Of a DNA stretch of 64,000 nt, positions 20,401-30,898 are shown piece after piece. Under the pieces are notes generated by a model, which saw only the letters and a program-made list of their open reading frames with translations, was not told the DNA's origin and did no database searches. Every line of letters begins with the position of its first letter. The first letter of the stretch is position 1. The stretch comes from Nostoc sp. S13 (lineage in GTDB: Bacteria > Cyanobacteriota > Cyanobacteriia > Cyanobacteriales > Nostocaceae), in NCBI RefSeq assembly GCF_029379315.1, contig NZ_JAQYWQ010000002.1:62001-126000 (forward strand), read 5' to 3'. The translations under genes and the position numbers were made by a program.

Positions 20401-22758
20401 TTACCTGCTAGGAAGCTTTAAGCCTCGACGCTCAAGGATTTGCCTCACTTCTGGGCTGGGATTGTAGTTATAGCCGTAGGAGGAGTTTTGAGAGTCATCC
20501 ATGATTTGAGGTGTGAGTAACACAATCACCTCATTGCGCTGGTTGGATCTGTTTGTACTTCTAAACAGCGCACCAATCAGTGGGAGATCACCCAAAATAG
20601 GAATCTTGGAGATAGTTGTTCGGTCTTGGTCTTGAATGATGCCTGAGAGAATTAGCGTTTGACCATCTCGTAAGCGAATTAAGCCAGAAGTAAGGGAGCG
20701 TTGAGACACTAAAACAATTTGTCCGTTTCCTGTATCTGCTGTGCCTGAAGGAGCGCTGACAGTAGGAGCAACTGATAGAGAAACGAAACCATTATCGTCA
20801 ATCCGCTCAATTCTTACATTCAAAGTTAAGCCAACGTTTTGCTTCGTAATTGTTCTATCTGTTCTAGAACCACCCGAAGTATCCGTTGTTTGGAGGGTTA
20901 TATTTCCTACTACTTCTTGAGTCAGGTTGATAAGAGCCTGTTGACCTTCTTGCACAATTAAGGTTGGATCAGTCAAAATCTTGGCATTGCCATTTGTGAC
21001 TTGAGCTTGCAAGCTAGTAAGAAGACGTTTAGGAAATTGGTAAATAGACGGCAAGCTATATGTATATTGAGCAGGGGTCTGACCAGTCACCTGATTACTG
21101 TATTGAGTCGCTACACCAGTAATTGGGTCAAACTGAGTTGGTACAGCTGTAATTGTTCCTGGAGTTGCTGGGGTAAATGATGAAAGTCCTGGTTGCGTTG
21201 GGTTAGAGTTTACACCAGCACTAACTGCTCCTGTGGTTGGATTTTGTGGGTTAAGAAAAATATTTGCGCTACTAAGTGGATTAGTGGTTGTAGGTGTATT
21301 AGTCACACTGGTTCTCGCTTCAACACTAGTAACTGGCCTCGAACCGCCAAAATTTAGAGTTGCTGCACCGCCATCATTGCTAAAGTAATTGTTGCCGATC
21401 CCAAAAGAAAAGCTAGTGTTATAGTCCTGGGTGTTATTGAGATTAACATCGATAATCTTGACGTTAACTACCACTTGACGACGACGGATATCAAGCTGAG
21501 TTAGTTGAGCGATCGCCATCTCAACTAGCCGAGGAGAGCCAATTAAGGTAATGGAATTGGTGCGTTCCTCTCCTAATGCCTGTAAACCTCTCAGTAATGG
21601 GCTAGAGTCTGTAAAATTAACGCGTTGAGTTTCAACTCTGTTTTCCGTGGTCGTCTGAGTTTGGGTGATAGCCGCAGCTGCATTACCCACAGGTACGGCA
21701 CTAACGCTGGTAACTTGCCGTTCGCGGCTGACCGCACTTTCTGCGCCCAAGCCGACCAAAAAGTTCAAGGCCACTCCCACTGATACTTGATTAAGTCGCA
21801 GGCTACGCATAACCATGTCACGGGTCGCATTAGGTAGTTTAGCCCCTACAAAAACTGTACGACCACTGCGATTAGCTTCTAGACCACTCAAGCGCAAGAC
21901 ATAGTTAAATACATCTTGCACTGGCTCATTTTCTATATCTAAAGAGATTGTTTGAGAGGTTGCTTGTGCAGCACCAGCTTGCTCACCTCCCACATAAGCC
22001 AAGTTCAAACCAGCAGCACGGGCAAGCAATGACAAAACCTCACGCACCGGGGCATCTCGCAATACTAAGCGGGGTACACGTTCCTGAGTTGCTAAGTCAA
22101 TGGTGCTAGGAGAAGCATCGGTAGCGGAAATAGCAATATCTCCCACTGGTGGGGCGATCGCTCTAGGTAAGAAAGGTGGACCCTGACTCACAGGTTGACC
22201 TGGCCCAGCAGGTTGTGCAGGTTGTCCGTCAATGGTGATTTGCGGGTTGGGCACGAGAACATCTGGCTTTTGACCAGGTTGGACTGGAGTAGTAGCAGGG
22301 GGTGCTGTGGATGTTGGTGTTGTTGGCGTTGGTACTGATACTATAGTGCCTGCCGATGGGCTAAAGCTGAGTATAATTCCATTTAGCGATCGCACCACGG
22401 GTTGATTGCTAGGTGTGTTATTGCTGCCAGTTACCGTCACCCGGACGCTATTGGCATCAAGCTGACTAACCTCAACAGACGCAATTCCTGGTGCTGGGCT
22501 ATCTTGACGAAAACTCTTACCTTGTGGTAATCGTAATTGAGTATTGATAATATCTGCAACTAAAGCCTTGCCTGTTTTTGTCGTGAAAACTTGGGGGCGT
22601 GACCCTGAAGAAGTTTTCAAAACAACCTTAATTCCACCATCAACTGGATTTAACTGGACATCAGTAATTTGACTAATTTGTGCCCAAACTGGTTGAGCTG
22701 CCAAAAATACAAAAGCGGTAGCACCCAATATAAAACTATTACCGTGAAGCTGTTTCAC
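20401..22758 (-). CDS. pilQ: Type IV pilus secretin PilQ with N-terminal AMIN domain
   Basis: AMIN-like QITDVQLNPVDGGIKVVLKTSSGSRPQ; secretin region VQEGQQALINLTQEVVGN...LRDGQTLILSGIIQDQDRTTISKIPILGDLPLIGALFRS. Confidence 0.93.
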   Translation of the reverse strand: MKQLHGNSFILGATAFVFLAAQPVWAQISQITDVQLNPVDGGIKVVLKTSSGSRPQVFTTKTGKALVADIINTQLRLPQGKSFRQDSPAPGIASVEVSQLDANSVRVTVTGSNNTPSNQPVVRSLNGIILSFSPSAGTIVSVPTPTTPTSTAPPATTPVQPGQKPDVLVPNPQITIDGQPAQPAGPGQPVSQGPPFLPRAIAPPVGDIAISATDASPSTIDLATQERVPRLVLRDAPVREVLSLLARAAGLNLAYVGGEQAGAAQATSQTISLDIENEPVQDVFNYVLRLSGLEANRSGRTVFVGAKLPNATRDMVMRSLRLNQVSVGVALNFLVGLGAESAVSRERQVTSVSAVPVGNAAAAITQTQTTTENRVETQRVNFTDSSPLLRGLQALGEERTNSITLIGSPRLVEMAIAQLTQLDIRRRQVVVNVKIIDVNLNNTQDYNTSFSFGIGNNYFSNDGGAATLNFGGSRPVTSVEARTSVTNTPTTTNPLSSANIFLNPQNPTTGAVSAGVNSNPTQPGLSSFTPATPGTITAVPTQFDPITGVATQYSNQVTGQTPAQYTYSLPSIYQFPKRLLTSLQAQVTNGNAKILTDPTLIVQEGQQALINLTQEVVGNITLQTTDTSGGSRTDRTITKQNVGLTLNVRIERIDDNGFVSLSVAPTVSAPSGTADTGNGQIVLVSQRSLTSGLIRLRDGQTLILSGIIQDQDRTTISKIPILGDLPLIGALFRSTNRSNQRNEVIVLLTPQIMDDSQNSSYGYNYNPSPEVRQILERRGLKLPSR

Positions 22759-22829
22759 ACTTCATTCCTCACACTATAAAACCTTGTTTACAAATAATTT
22801 TGATTTCACTCTGATCTGGAAAACCTTAC

Positions 22830-22935
22830 TTCCATTCCTCTCTCCTTAGAGGAAAGAGGCTTTGAATTCTCCTCCTTCCCTATTCGGGAAGGGGGCTGGG
22901 GGGTTAGGTTTTCCATATGACGTGAAAAGTCAGAC
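22830..22935. repeat. Dispersed repeat, related to the sequence inserted in the M16 peptidase gene near 32600-32700
   Basis: Reverse complement tgacttttcacg...aaacctaaccccccagcccccttcccgaatagggaaggaggagaattcaaagcctctttcctctaaggagagagg aligns with 32578-32690. Confidence 0.85.
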
Positions 22936-23048
22936 ACAGGCAAAACCCACGGAGGTGATTTCAAACCCTCAACTTTTCCTTAGTTCGCCTCCGCAGACTT
23001 TGCCTGCGTAGCTGCGAATTCCATTCACCCTGTCTTTGCTATTCACTA

Positions 23049-23816
23049 TTACTTTTTCGGGGCAGCTTTAGCTGCTGCTGCGGCTATTTCTTCTGGACTA
23101 AGTGGCATCAATACCTGTAATTGGAATGATGTATTAATTGCTGCTGGTCCTACCGGCATCGGCGTTTTATCTAATGGGGATCTTGACTCTACTGGAGCCA
23201 AAGTTACTTGATAATCTTTAATTATTAACAAAGGCTGCAAACGCTCAATGTTACGAATTATCGATTGTGTTTGTTCATAAGTTCCTGTAATTTCGGCATT
23301 GATATTGCTGCGTTGCAGCTTGCCGTCAACCAGTAGTCCTAGACTTCCATCGATAATCGGTTCTGGTTTTAGGGAAACTGGCACAAATTTCTTCAGCTTC
23401 GCTCTAACTGCATTAATAAAAGTTGGAGTATTGCCAGACTCAATCAAGCGGTTCAGATCCAACAGCAATGTATCCAAGGTTTTTTCGTCAGCAAATAAAC
23501 CTAAAACTTGAACTTTTTGCTGCTTTGCCTTTACTAACTCGTCTTTAACTTGATCAATCTGTTTGATACTGGCTTTTTTTTGCTCAACTTGCGCTTGCAG
23601 TTCGGAGTTTTTGGCTTGCTGCTGCTGATAGCTTTCCCAAGCTGGCATCAGCAGGTTTAAAAATATATAACCTGCTCCCGCTAAACCAATTACCCCCACC
23701 AGTATCCCAATAATTTTTGGTGTGAGGGCAATACCAAAGATCACCGGAGAGGCTGGCGTTGCCTCCTCGAATTCCCCACCATGTTCGGCAAAATTTAAAT
23801 CATCACTCAGCGTCAT
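23049..23816 (-). CDS. pilO: Type IV pilus assembly protein PilO
   Basis: Single N-terminal TM then coiled coil (AWESYQQQQAKNSELQAQVEQKKASIKQIDQVKDEL); located after pilM-pilN. Confidence 0.85.
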   Translation of the reverse strand: MTLSDDLNFAEHGGEFEEATPASPVIFGIALTPKIIGILVGVIGLAGAGYIFLNLLMPAWESYQQQQAKNSELQAQVEQKKASIKQIDQVKDELVKAKQQKVQVLGLFADEKTLDTLLLDLNRLIESGNTPTFINAVRAKLKKFVPVSLKPEPIIDGSLGLLVDGKLQRSNINAEITGTYEQTQSIIRNIERLQPLLIIKDYQVTLAPVESRSPLDKTPMPVGPAAINTSFQLQVLMPLSPEEIAAAAAKAAPKK

Positions 23817-24589
23817 TTTGAAATGACTCCTGTTTGTTGCATACTACGAATTCGAGTTACTAACCCCACTGTGCCTTTTTTTTCCAACTCCCGGATTAAT
23901 TCCGAAGCTGGAACATCGCTCATACTGGATTGAATAGTGTATTTTACTACTTGGGGTGGCTTAATTATTACACCAGTATTAGGTTGACCTACACCTGGTG
24001 TTAAGGGAGCATCTACTAACGTTGCCGTCAGAATTCTGCTTTCTGTAGACTTCAAAAACTGAGACTGTTGTAAAATTAATAAGAAATCATTGACATCGTT
24101 AAAGGAACGAGCTAATCCGGTAATTTCTAAACCCCCGGCGGGATTGTTTGCTGGCTGACCTGCCACTGCCGCAATGGGTGGGATTTGCTTGATGGTCTCG
24201 ATTTGTACTGCTGCTGGAGTGCGATCGCGCAAATCTTGCAGCATTGCTGACCAAGGACGAATCTGGTCAAATACACTGACTAAAGCTTGGGTTTCCTTTT
24301 TAATTGCATTCGTCTCGGCTTTGATTTTGCTAATATTTCCGATTTCTGTATCTAACCTCTTGCTTTCTTGGTCTAATTGTGCTCCTGTCCCCTGTAATTC
24401 CGTAATCTTCCCTTGCAAAAACCACCAACTAACTCCCAATAAAGCTGGAAGACCTACACCTAATCCAACTCCTACATACAGTGGTATTAAATTACCCGCA
24501 GGAAAGTTTAGGGCTATTCCTCTCTTTCTTTCAGGCTTTTTCTGGTATGCTGGGCGGTCTTTAAGAAAGTTAACATCTAGGCTGTACAT
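23813..24589 (-). CDS. pilN: Type IV pilus assembly protein PilN
   Basis: MYSLDVNFLKDRPAY start, single TM, PilN-like LDQESKRLDTEIGNISKIKAE; overlaps pilO by 4 bp. Confidence 0.85.
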   Translation of the reverse strand: MYSLDVNFLKDRPAYQKKPERKRGIALNFPAGNLIPLYVGVGLGVGLPALLGVSWWFLQGKITELQGTGAQLDQESKRLDTEIGNISKIKAETNAIKKETQALVSVFDQIRPWSAMLQDLRDRTPAAVQIETIKQIPPIAAVAGQPANNPAGGLEITGLARSFNDVNDFLLILQQSQFLKSTESRILTATLVDAPLTPGVGQPNTGVIIKPPQVVKYTIQSSMSDVPASELIRELEKKGTVGLVTRIRSMQQTGVISK

Positions 24590-24593
24590 TCTG

Positions 24594-25760
24594 TTACACC
24601 TCCCGCATTCCTAGACCAAGTACAATCGCCAAGCCAGAACGTTGTACCTGTGGATATTTATCAGTGTCAACTTCTAAAGACAAAGCCCCGATTGGATCTA
24701 TTTGAGTAGTTGGCAAGCTCAATCGTTGGGTAAACAATTCATCTAGCTGTTGAAGTCCACCTCCGGGCCCAGCTAATAAAATCTGCGCTACCTCCAAATT
24801 TTCACTTTGATTAAGATAAAAATCGATGGAACGCCGCAGTTCATCTGTTAGTTCTCCCAATACTCTCAATATGGCTGCCATACCAGGATCGAGTTCGGTA
24901 ACGCCGGTTTTGCCGCCGTCTATGGGAGTTGGGGGAATAATCATTCCATATAACAGATCCATATCTCGTGACGTGGGTAAGCTCATTGTCCTTGCTAAGG
25001 CAGTTTGTATTTGATAAGTACCGATTGGGACTGTGCGCGAAAATTGCGGCACTCCGTTAACAATGATCGCGATTTCTGTACTATCGAACTCTATATCAAC
25101 TAGTACTGCTGCTTCTTGCGGCCCAAATTGTCGAAGTTGATCGCGAATAGTCCGAATCAGAGCAAAACTATTAATTTCTAAAACATCGAGTTGTAATCCT
25201 GCCTGCTCGAATGTACTTATATAGGTATCTGTTATCTCCTTGCGGGTGGCAACTAGGAGTACGTGTACTTTTTCAATGCCATCCTCATCTACAAAGTAGT
25301 CAAGTTTCTGATAATCTACATCAGCTTCTTCACGAGGATAGGGTAAATACAAACCTGCTTCATGGTTTAGCACCATTTCTCGCAGTTCTTTGTCATCTAA
25401 CTCCGTTGGCATGGGTATTATCCGAACGATGGAATCTCGCCCCGGTACAGCAGTGGCAACGCGAGAAGTTTTGATTTTGCTCTCAGATAGCGCCTGCTGG
25501 ATTAATTGGGCCATTGCCGCAGGGTCGCTGATTTGACCATCGGTAACTATGCCTTCTGGAACTGCTACCGATGTAAAGGTTTCTAGTTTCAAGCCTTGAC
25601 CGTGCTTACGTAGCTGAACTACATTTACCCGTTCGGGAGCAAGTTCAATGCCAACTCCTTTATTTGATTTGCCAAACAGACCCTTGAAGTTTTTTACCAG
25701 AAGTTCAATGCCGGCCCTTTTATTTGATTTGTCAAACAGACTAGTGAAGCTTTTTACCAC
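24594..25760 (-). CDS. pilM: Type IV pilus assembly protein PilM (actin-like ATPase), GTG start
   Basis: GIELAPERVNVVQLRKHGQGLKLE...AAVLVDIEFDSTEIAIIVNGVPQFSRTVPIG...LLAGPGGGLQQLDELF. Confidence 0.92.
   Translation of the reverse strand: MVKSFTSLFDKSNKRAGIELLVKNFKGLFGKSNKGVGIELAPERVNVVQLRKHGQGLKLETFTSVAVPEGIVTDGQISDPAAMAQLIQQALSESKIKTSRVATAVPGRDSIVRIIPMPTELDDKELREMVLNHEAGLYLPYPREEADVDYQKLDYFVDEDGIEKVHVLLVATRKEITDTYISTFEQAGLQLDVLEINSFALIRTIRDQLRQFGPQEAAVLVDIEFDSTEIAIIVNGVPQFSRTVPIGTYQIQTALARTMSLPTSRDMDLLYGMIIPPTPIDGGKTGVTELDPGMAAILRVLGELTDELRRSIDFYLNQSENLEVAQILLAGPGGGLQQLDELFTQRLSLPTTQIDPIGALSLEVDTDKYPQVQRSGLAIVLGLGMREV
25641..25760 (-). repeat. Tandem duplication of a 60-bp unit (20 codons) at the 5' end of pilM
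   Basis: 25641-25700 and 25701-25760 align without gaps: FDKSNKRAGIEL... / FGKSNKGVGIEL.... Confidence 0.95.
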
Positions 25761-25901
25761 AGTTGTGCCCGCTGGACTACTAAATTGAAAATTTAAATGA
25801 TACTAAAAGATGGATTTTGTGCTAAGTAATTTATTTAGCCGATAACCTCGACAATTCTGCCTAAGCTTTTCACACTGAGCAAGCGTAAAAATACTGGGAA
25901 A

Positions 25902-27200
25902 ATGATTCAATTACGAAAATTTAAACAACTTGTTGCTTTCGCACTACTTGGCTTATTAATCAGTTGGATTGTAAGTTGTAGCACAGGTAATGTTGGTACA
26001 AGTACGAAACAGGCTACTTCAGGAGCGGCAACTGTTGAGTTTTGGACAATGCAACTCCAACCTCAATTTACCGACTACTTCAAAAGCCTAATTGCGAATT
26101 TTGAATCGCAAAACCCAGGTATAAAGGTTAACTGGGTTGATGTACCTTGGGCGGCGATGGAGAACAAAATTTTAACAGCTGTCTCAGCAAAAACGCCACC
26201 TGATGTAGTTAACCTCAATCCGGGTTTTGCTTCCCAACTTGCGGGACGAAATGCCTGGTTAGATTTAGATCCGAAAGTCCCAAACGATGTCCGTTCCTCC
26301 TATCTACCGAATATCTGGAAAGCAAGCACGCTAAATGGCAAGAGTTTTGGGATTCCTTGGTATCTCACCACGCGGTTAACCATTTATAACATCGATTTAT
26401 TAAAACAGGCCGGTATCAATAAACCACCCGCAACCTACGCAGAATTGGCACAAGCAGCCCAACAAATTAAAGATAAGACGGGGAAATATGCTTTTTTTGT
26501 GACTTTCGTACCGCAAGATTCCGGAGAAGTGCTGGAATCTTTCGTACAAATGGGGGTCACTTTAATAGATGCTGAGGGTAAAGCGGCGTTTAATTCAGCA
26601 CAAGGTAAGGCAGCATTTCAGTATTGGGTGGACTTGTATAAAAAAGGGCTGCTTCCTAAAGAAGTTTTGACGCAAGGACATCGCCATGCGATCGATTTAT
26701 ACCAATCTGGAGAGACTGCGTTTCTAGCTTCTGGGCCAGAGTTTCTGAAAACGATCGCTAATAATGCCCCGAAAATCGCTCAAGCTTCGGGAATAGCACC
26801 TCAACTAACTGGTGATACAGGCAAGAAAAATGTCGCGGTGATGAATATAGTTATTCCCCGCGACACTAAACAACCAGACGGCGCTGTGAAATTTGCTTTA
26901 TTTGTCACCAATGACGAAAACCAGTTAGCCTTTGCTAAAGCTGCAAATGTCTTACCTTCTACAGTCAAAGCATTGTCTGATAGTTATTTTAAAGATGTTT
27001 CAGCTAATGCTTCAACAATAGAAAAAGCGCGAGTTTTGAGTGCTAAAGAACTGCCACAGGCAGAAATATTAACCCCTACTTTGAAGGATTTCAACAAATT
27101 GCAAAAGGCAGTTTACGAAAACTTGCAAGCAGCAATGTTAGGGGTAAAGACTGTAGATAAAGCTGTAGAGGATGCGGCGCAAGAGTGGGATCAAAGATAA
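25902..27200 (+). CDS. ABC transporter extracellular solute (sugar)-binding lipoprotein
   Basis: Lipobox-like LLISWIVSCSTG; VEFWTMQLQPQFTDYFKSLIANFESQNPGIKVNWVDVPWAAMENKIL. Confidence 0.88.
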   Translation: MIQLRKFKQLVAFALLGLLISWIVSCSTGNVGTSTKQATSGAATVEFWTMQLQPQFTDYFKSLIANFESQNPGIKVNWVDVPWAAMENKILTAVSAKTPPDVVNLNPGFASQLAGRNAWLDLDPKVPNDVRSSYLPNIWKASTLNGKSFGIPWYLTTRLTIYNIDLLKQAGINKPPATYAELAQAAQQIKDKTGKYAFFVTFVPQDSGEVLESFVQMGVTLIDAEGKAAFNSAQGKAAFQYWVDLYKKGLLPKEVLTQGHRHAIDLYQSGETAFLASGPEFLKTIANNAPKIAQASGIAPQLTGDTGKKNVAVMNIVIPRDTKQPDGAVKFALFVTNDENQLAFAKAANVLPSTVKALSDSYFKDVSANASTIEKARVLSAKELPQAEILTPTLKDFNKLQKAVYENLQAAMLGVKTVDKAVEDAAQEWDQR

Positions 27201-27271
27201 ATTAGGGGAATGGGGAGTGGGGAGTGGGGAGTGGGGAGTGGTGAATATTAAAATTCCCTACTCCCTATTCC

Positions 27272-28567
27272 CTATTCCCTATTCCCTATTCCCATTTGCA
27301 AAAAATCTCCGACTAAATAAAGGGAACCACATAAAACGATTAAATCGTCTGTGGTAGCGGTTGAGGTTGCGGCTTCTAGTGCTGTGAATAAATCTGGATG
27401 TATTTGACGATCGCTTAATTCTGGACAGAGGCTGTAAGCTAGGTTTGCTAATTCCTGTAGATTAGCGGAAGTTCTACCTGGCCAAGGTTCTACTGGTATT
27501 GGTACTAAAAAAAGGCGATCGCCTGGGCGCAGTAAGGCGGCAAAAATATCAGTATGATCCTTATCAGAAAACATTCCCATAACCCAATTGACGGGCTTGT
27601 GGTTAACTACGTCTAAGCTATCGACATACTGGCGAAGAACTTGGGCGGCGGCGGTATTATGAGCGCCATCAAGTAATAATTTATGGTTTTTCCAAGTAGT
27701 CCATTGCATCCGCCCTGGCCATTTAGTTTTTGCCATGCCGTTAATTATGGCTTCTTCAGAAATCTGCCAACCCTGTTGTTGGAGAATTTCTAAAGCAGCT
27801 AAAGCCAAAGCTGAATTAGTTAATTGAATCTGTCCCACTAACGGTAAAGGATATTTAATTAATTTTGAATTTTGAATTGTTTTACACTCTGCCCATCCTG
27901 ATGCTATTTCACCGGCGGGTTGAGGCGTAAAAATCGGACATTGTAATTCTAAGGCACGCGATCGCACAACTTTCTCTGCCTCTGGTGGCAATGGCCCAAC
28001 CACAACGGCACATCCAGGTTTGAGAATACCTGCTTTTTCCCTAGCAATGTCAGCGAGGGTAGGGCCAAGTTGCTGCCAGTGTTCCCGGCTAATGGAAGTG
28101 ATGATCGTAACCAGAGGTTGCAAACAGACATTCGTAGCATCTAAGCGCCCTCCTAGTCCGACTTCTACCACAGCTACATCAACTTGCTGCTGGGCAAAAT
28201 ATAACCAAGCAGCCGCCGTAATTACCTCAAATTGGGTTGCCGATTCGTCCTCAGCACGAATAGCCGCTTGGACTTTTTCTAATAATTGGCTCAATTCTTC
28301 AGAGGAAATGGGCTGTTCATTCAGACAAATACGTTCCGTCCAATCAACTAAATGGGGGGAAGTGTACCGTCCTGTACGATAACCAGCCTCACTAAGTACT
28401 GAGGAAAGATAGGCACAGACTGAACCTTTGCCATTAGTGCCAGCAACGTGAATTACCGAGACTTGGTGATGGGGATTGCCGACATTTGCCAATAGATTGA
28501 CAATGCGATCAAGTCCCAAATGGACACCAAAGCGTTGAAGAGGTTGTATTACAGAATCGATATCCAA
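27272..28567 (-). CDS. folC: Bifunctional folylpolyglutamate synthase/dihydrofolate synthase
   Basis: VIHVAGTNGKGSVCAYLSSVLSEAGYRTGRYTSPHL; DATNV; LLDGAHNTAAA. Confidence 0.93.
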   Translation of the reverse strand: MDIDSVIQPLQRFGVHLGLDRIVNLLANVGNPHHQVSVIHVAGTNGKGSVCAYLSSVLSEAGYRTGRYTSPHLVDWTERICLNEQPISSEELSQLLEKVQAAIRAEDESATQFEVITAAAWLYFAQQQVDVAVVEVGLGGRLDATNVCLQPLVTIITSISREHWQQLGPTLADIAREKAGILKPGCAVVVGPLPPEAEKVVRSRALELQCPIFTPQPAGEIASGWAECKTIQNSKLIKYPLPLVGQIQLTNSALALAALEILQQQGWQISEEAIINGMAKTKWPGRMQWTTWKNHKLLLDGAHNTAAAQVLRQYVDSLDVVNHKPVNWVMGMFSDKDHTDIFAALLRPGDRLFLVPIPVEPWPGRTSANLQELANLAYSLCPELSDRQIHPDLFTALEAATSTATTDDLIVLCGSLYLVGDFLQMGIGNRE

Positions 28568-28776
28568 GGAAGGGAGTGGGGAGTGGGGAGTCGGGGGATG
28601 AGGGGTAATGGGGAGTCAGGGGGATGAGGAGACAAGGGGGACAAGGGGGACAAGGGGGACTATTAAACTCAATGCCCCATGCCCAATGCCCCATGCCCTA
28701 TTAATCGTTATGAATAAAACCGACTGTGCCTGTGAACAGAAACAGCCGGTTGAAGAGTAATGATATTCAGCCGAAT

Positions 28777-28905
28777 TTAGGCTTCCTTATCGAAAAAGCC
28801 TTGAATTTGTCTTAAAGCCGCAGCGCCAATATTAAACACTGCCCAGCTAGCAGCAATAGCTACTGGTGCTAAAACGATTGCTATACGGAAATCGATAGAA
28901 TCCAT
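28777..28905 (-). CDS. psbY: Photosystem II protein Y (42 aa)
   Basis: Short ORF absent from the ORF track: [42 protein letters not shown]; single TM, PsbY-like. Confidence 0.75.
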   Translation of the reverse strand: MDSIDFRIAIVLAPVAIAASWAVFNIGAAALRQIQGFFDKEA

Positions 28906-29390
28906 ATCTAGAACCCCTGTTTGAAGTAGAAATTAAAGTTTTATCAACTGCTGCTATACAAAACTTGACCTGACTTATTTAAAGCTAGTCATTCAACTAA
29001 AGTTTCCTTTAGAGGGTCTGCTTCTTGCTTCAACCAAGGAAGACGGCTTTTCTTGTCCACAAGCGTAAATTCGGGTGTAGCCCACCCTATGTTTTAAACG
29101 AGTAGTTTTTTTGAAGCTTTTAGTCATTGTTCAACCATTATTTTCAGCAGATTTAACAAAGAGTGGACTCCCATTTGACCTTTTTAGAGGCTTGCTAGTA
29201 ATGAACGCGACTGTGGTTTACAAACCACAAAGGTTTAGCTTTGGTTTTCGGTATTAACTTGAGTATACCAGATGCAGAAAACACAATACATCGAAAAAAC
29301 TTACTGAATTTTTATAACTTTGACTAAGCTCGATAAGGTTTATGACTATTAGACATCTGGTGAAATTAAATATGCGTTATCTAGAACCCT

Positions 29391-29420
29391 TGTAGAGACG
29401 CGAAATTTCGCGTCTCTACA
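29391..29420. repeat. Perfect 30-bp palindrome TGTAGAGACGCGAAATTTCGCGTCTCTACA
   Basis: Direct reading; both halves are exact reverse complements. Confidence 0.95.
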
Positions 29421-29552
29421 TTCTTTTTCGGAGATGACTATTTAGTAACTCTCTCATTTTTATTTTTAGCTGAAGTGGGCAATTTTTTTCACCCAATATG
29501 TAAAGAATATTTAAATTACAGCTTGAATTTTGAATTGATTTCTCCCCACTCC

Positions 29553-30080
29553 CTAAGCTTTGCTAAAGCCAAGATCAGTACCCTTGCCAGCATGAACTAA
29601 AGCTAATTTTTGGTAACGTTTGGCGTGTTCAATCAGTTCTGCGGCTTCAACTTCTGTTACTTCTCGTAACACTTTGCCAGGAATACCGACAACTAGGGAT
29701 AAAGGCGGTATATTTTTAGTTACCACTGCGCCAGCACCAATAATGCTACCAGCGCCCACTCGTACCCCATCCAAAATCACCGCCCCAATGCCAATCAAAC
29801 TTCCACGCTCAATGTAAGCCGAATGTACTACAGCACGATGCCCTACGGTAACATGATCTTCTAAAATTGTCGGAAAACCAGGATCACCATGTAGAATTGC
29901 CCCATCTTGAATATTTGTGCATTCGCCAATTTCAATGCGTTCAACATCTCCCCTAACCACTGCTCCATACCAAATGCTCACCCCTGCTGCTATATTTACC
30001 GAACCTATAACAACAGCGTTGGCTGCGATGAAGGCAGCTTGAGAAAAATCGGGAGATGTCCAGTAAGAAGCGGTAGACAC
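29553..30080 (-). CDS. Gamma carbonic anhydrase family protein (left-handed beta-helix hexapeptide repeats)
   Basis: [69 protein letters not shown]. Confidence 0.9.
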   Translation of the reverse strand: MSTASYWTSPDFSQAAFIAANAVVIGSVNIAAGVSIWYGAVVRGDVERIEIGECTNIQDGAILHGDPGFPTILEDHVTVGHRAVVHSAYIERGSLIGIGAVILDGVRVGAGSIIGAGAVVTKNIPPLSLVVGIPGKVLREVTEVEAAELIEHAKRYQKLALVHAGKGTDLGFSKA

Positions 30081-30319
30081 GATAGAATATGAATATGGTA
30101 CTCAGGAACACTGGAGAAACTCTAACCTTTGAGGCTGGTTGCACAACCAGGATATCACAGCGTCAAGCCTCTACGCTGAGGAAAACACTAGTAAACAATG
30201 TTGCTGCCGCAACTCTGTGTCTATGCAGCAGGGAGCAAGTAACCCAAAGTGGTTGAGCCGAAGTGTATAATCCAACCCACTAGTGCTGGTGAAGACAAAA
30301 TTATCTTTGTACGCACTTC

Positions 30320-30832
30320 ATGATGAATCCAGGTTTGCAGTATCCGATGTTTGGGCCTGAAATACAGTGTCCCCATTGTCGCCAGACTATTCCGGCGCTG
30401 ACACTGACAGATACCTATTTGTGTCCGCGTCATGGCGCCTTTGAAGTTAATCCTAATAATGGAGAGTTAATCCATTTGCAATCGGGGCGTCATTGGCGGA
30501 GGTGGAATAATGAATGGTATAGACAGCATACTCATCCCGATGGTATTCGCTTTGAAATTCACGAAGCATTAGACAAGCTTTATACCCAAGGGTATCGAGC
30601 AACACGAGTGATTATTGCTCGACGCTATCAGGAATTGATGAGTGGCTATTTAGAACGCAGTACGCCTTGGCGTTCTGGACAACCAGAAGCTACGGCTGCG
30701 CGTTTGTACGGCTTACCCGTGGAGTTTAGCCCCGATGCCTCAGAAGATCCCTGTTGGGAAGTGATTAATTTTGACTTGGAAAAAGAGCCTGGCGTCCCTG
30801 TGCGCTACCCTTATTTCAGGTTATTTGAGTAA
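30320..30832 (+). CDS. TIGR02652 family cyanobacterial conserved protein
   Basis: GPEIQCPHCRQTIPALTLTDTYLCPRHGAFEV...GRHWRRWNNEWYRQHTHPDGIRFEIHEALDKLYTQGYRATRVIIA. Confidence 0.75.
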   Translation: MMNPGLQYPMFGPEIQCPHCRQTIPALTLTDTYLCPRHGAFEVNPNNGELIHLQSGRHWRRWNNEWYRQHTHPDGIRFEIHEALDKLYTQGYRATRVIIARRYQELMSGYLERSTPWRSGQPEATAARLYGLPVEFSPDASEDPCWEVINFDLEKEPGVPVRYPYFRLFE

Positions 30833-30898
30833 TGGTCATTAGTCATTAGTCATTGGTCATTTGACAAATGACTAATGACAACTGACAAAGGACAAATT

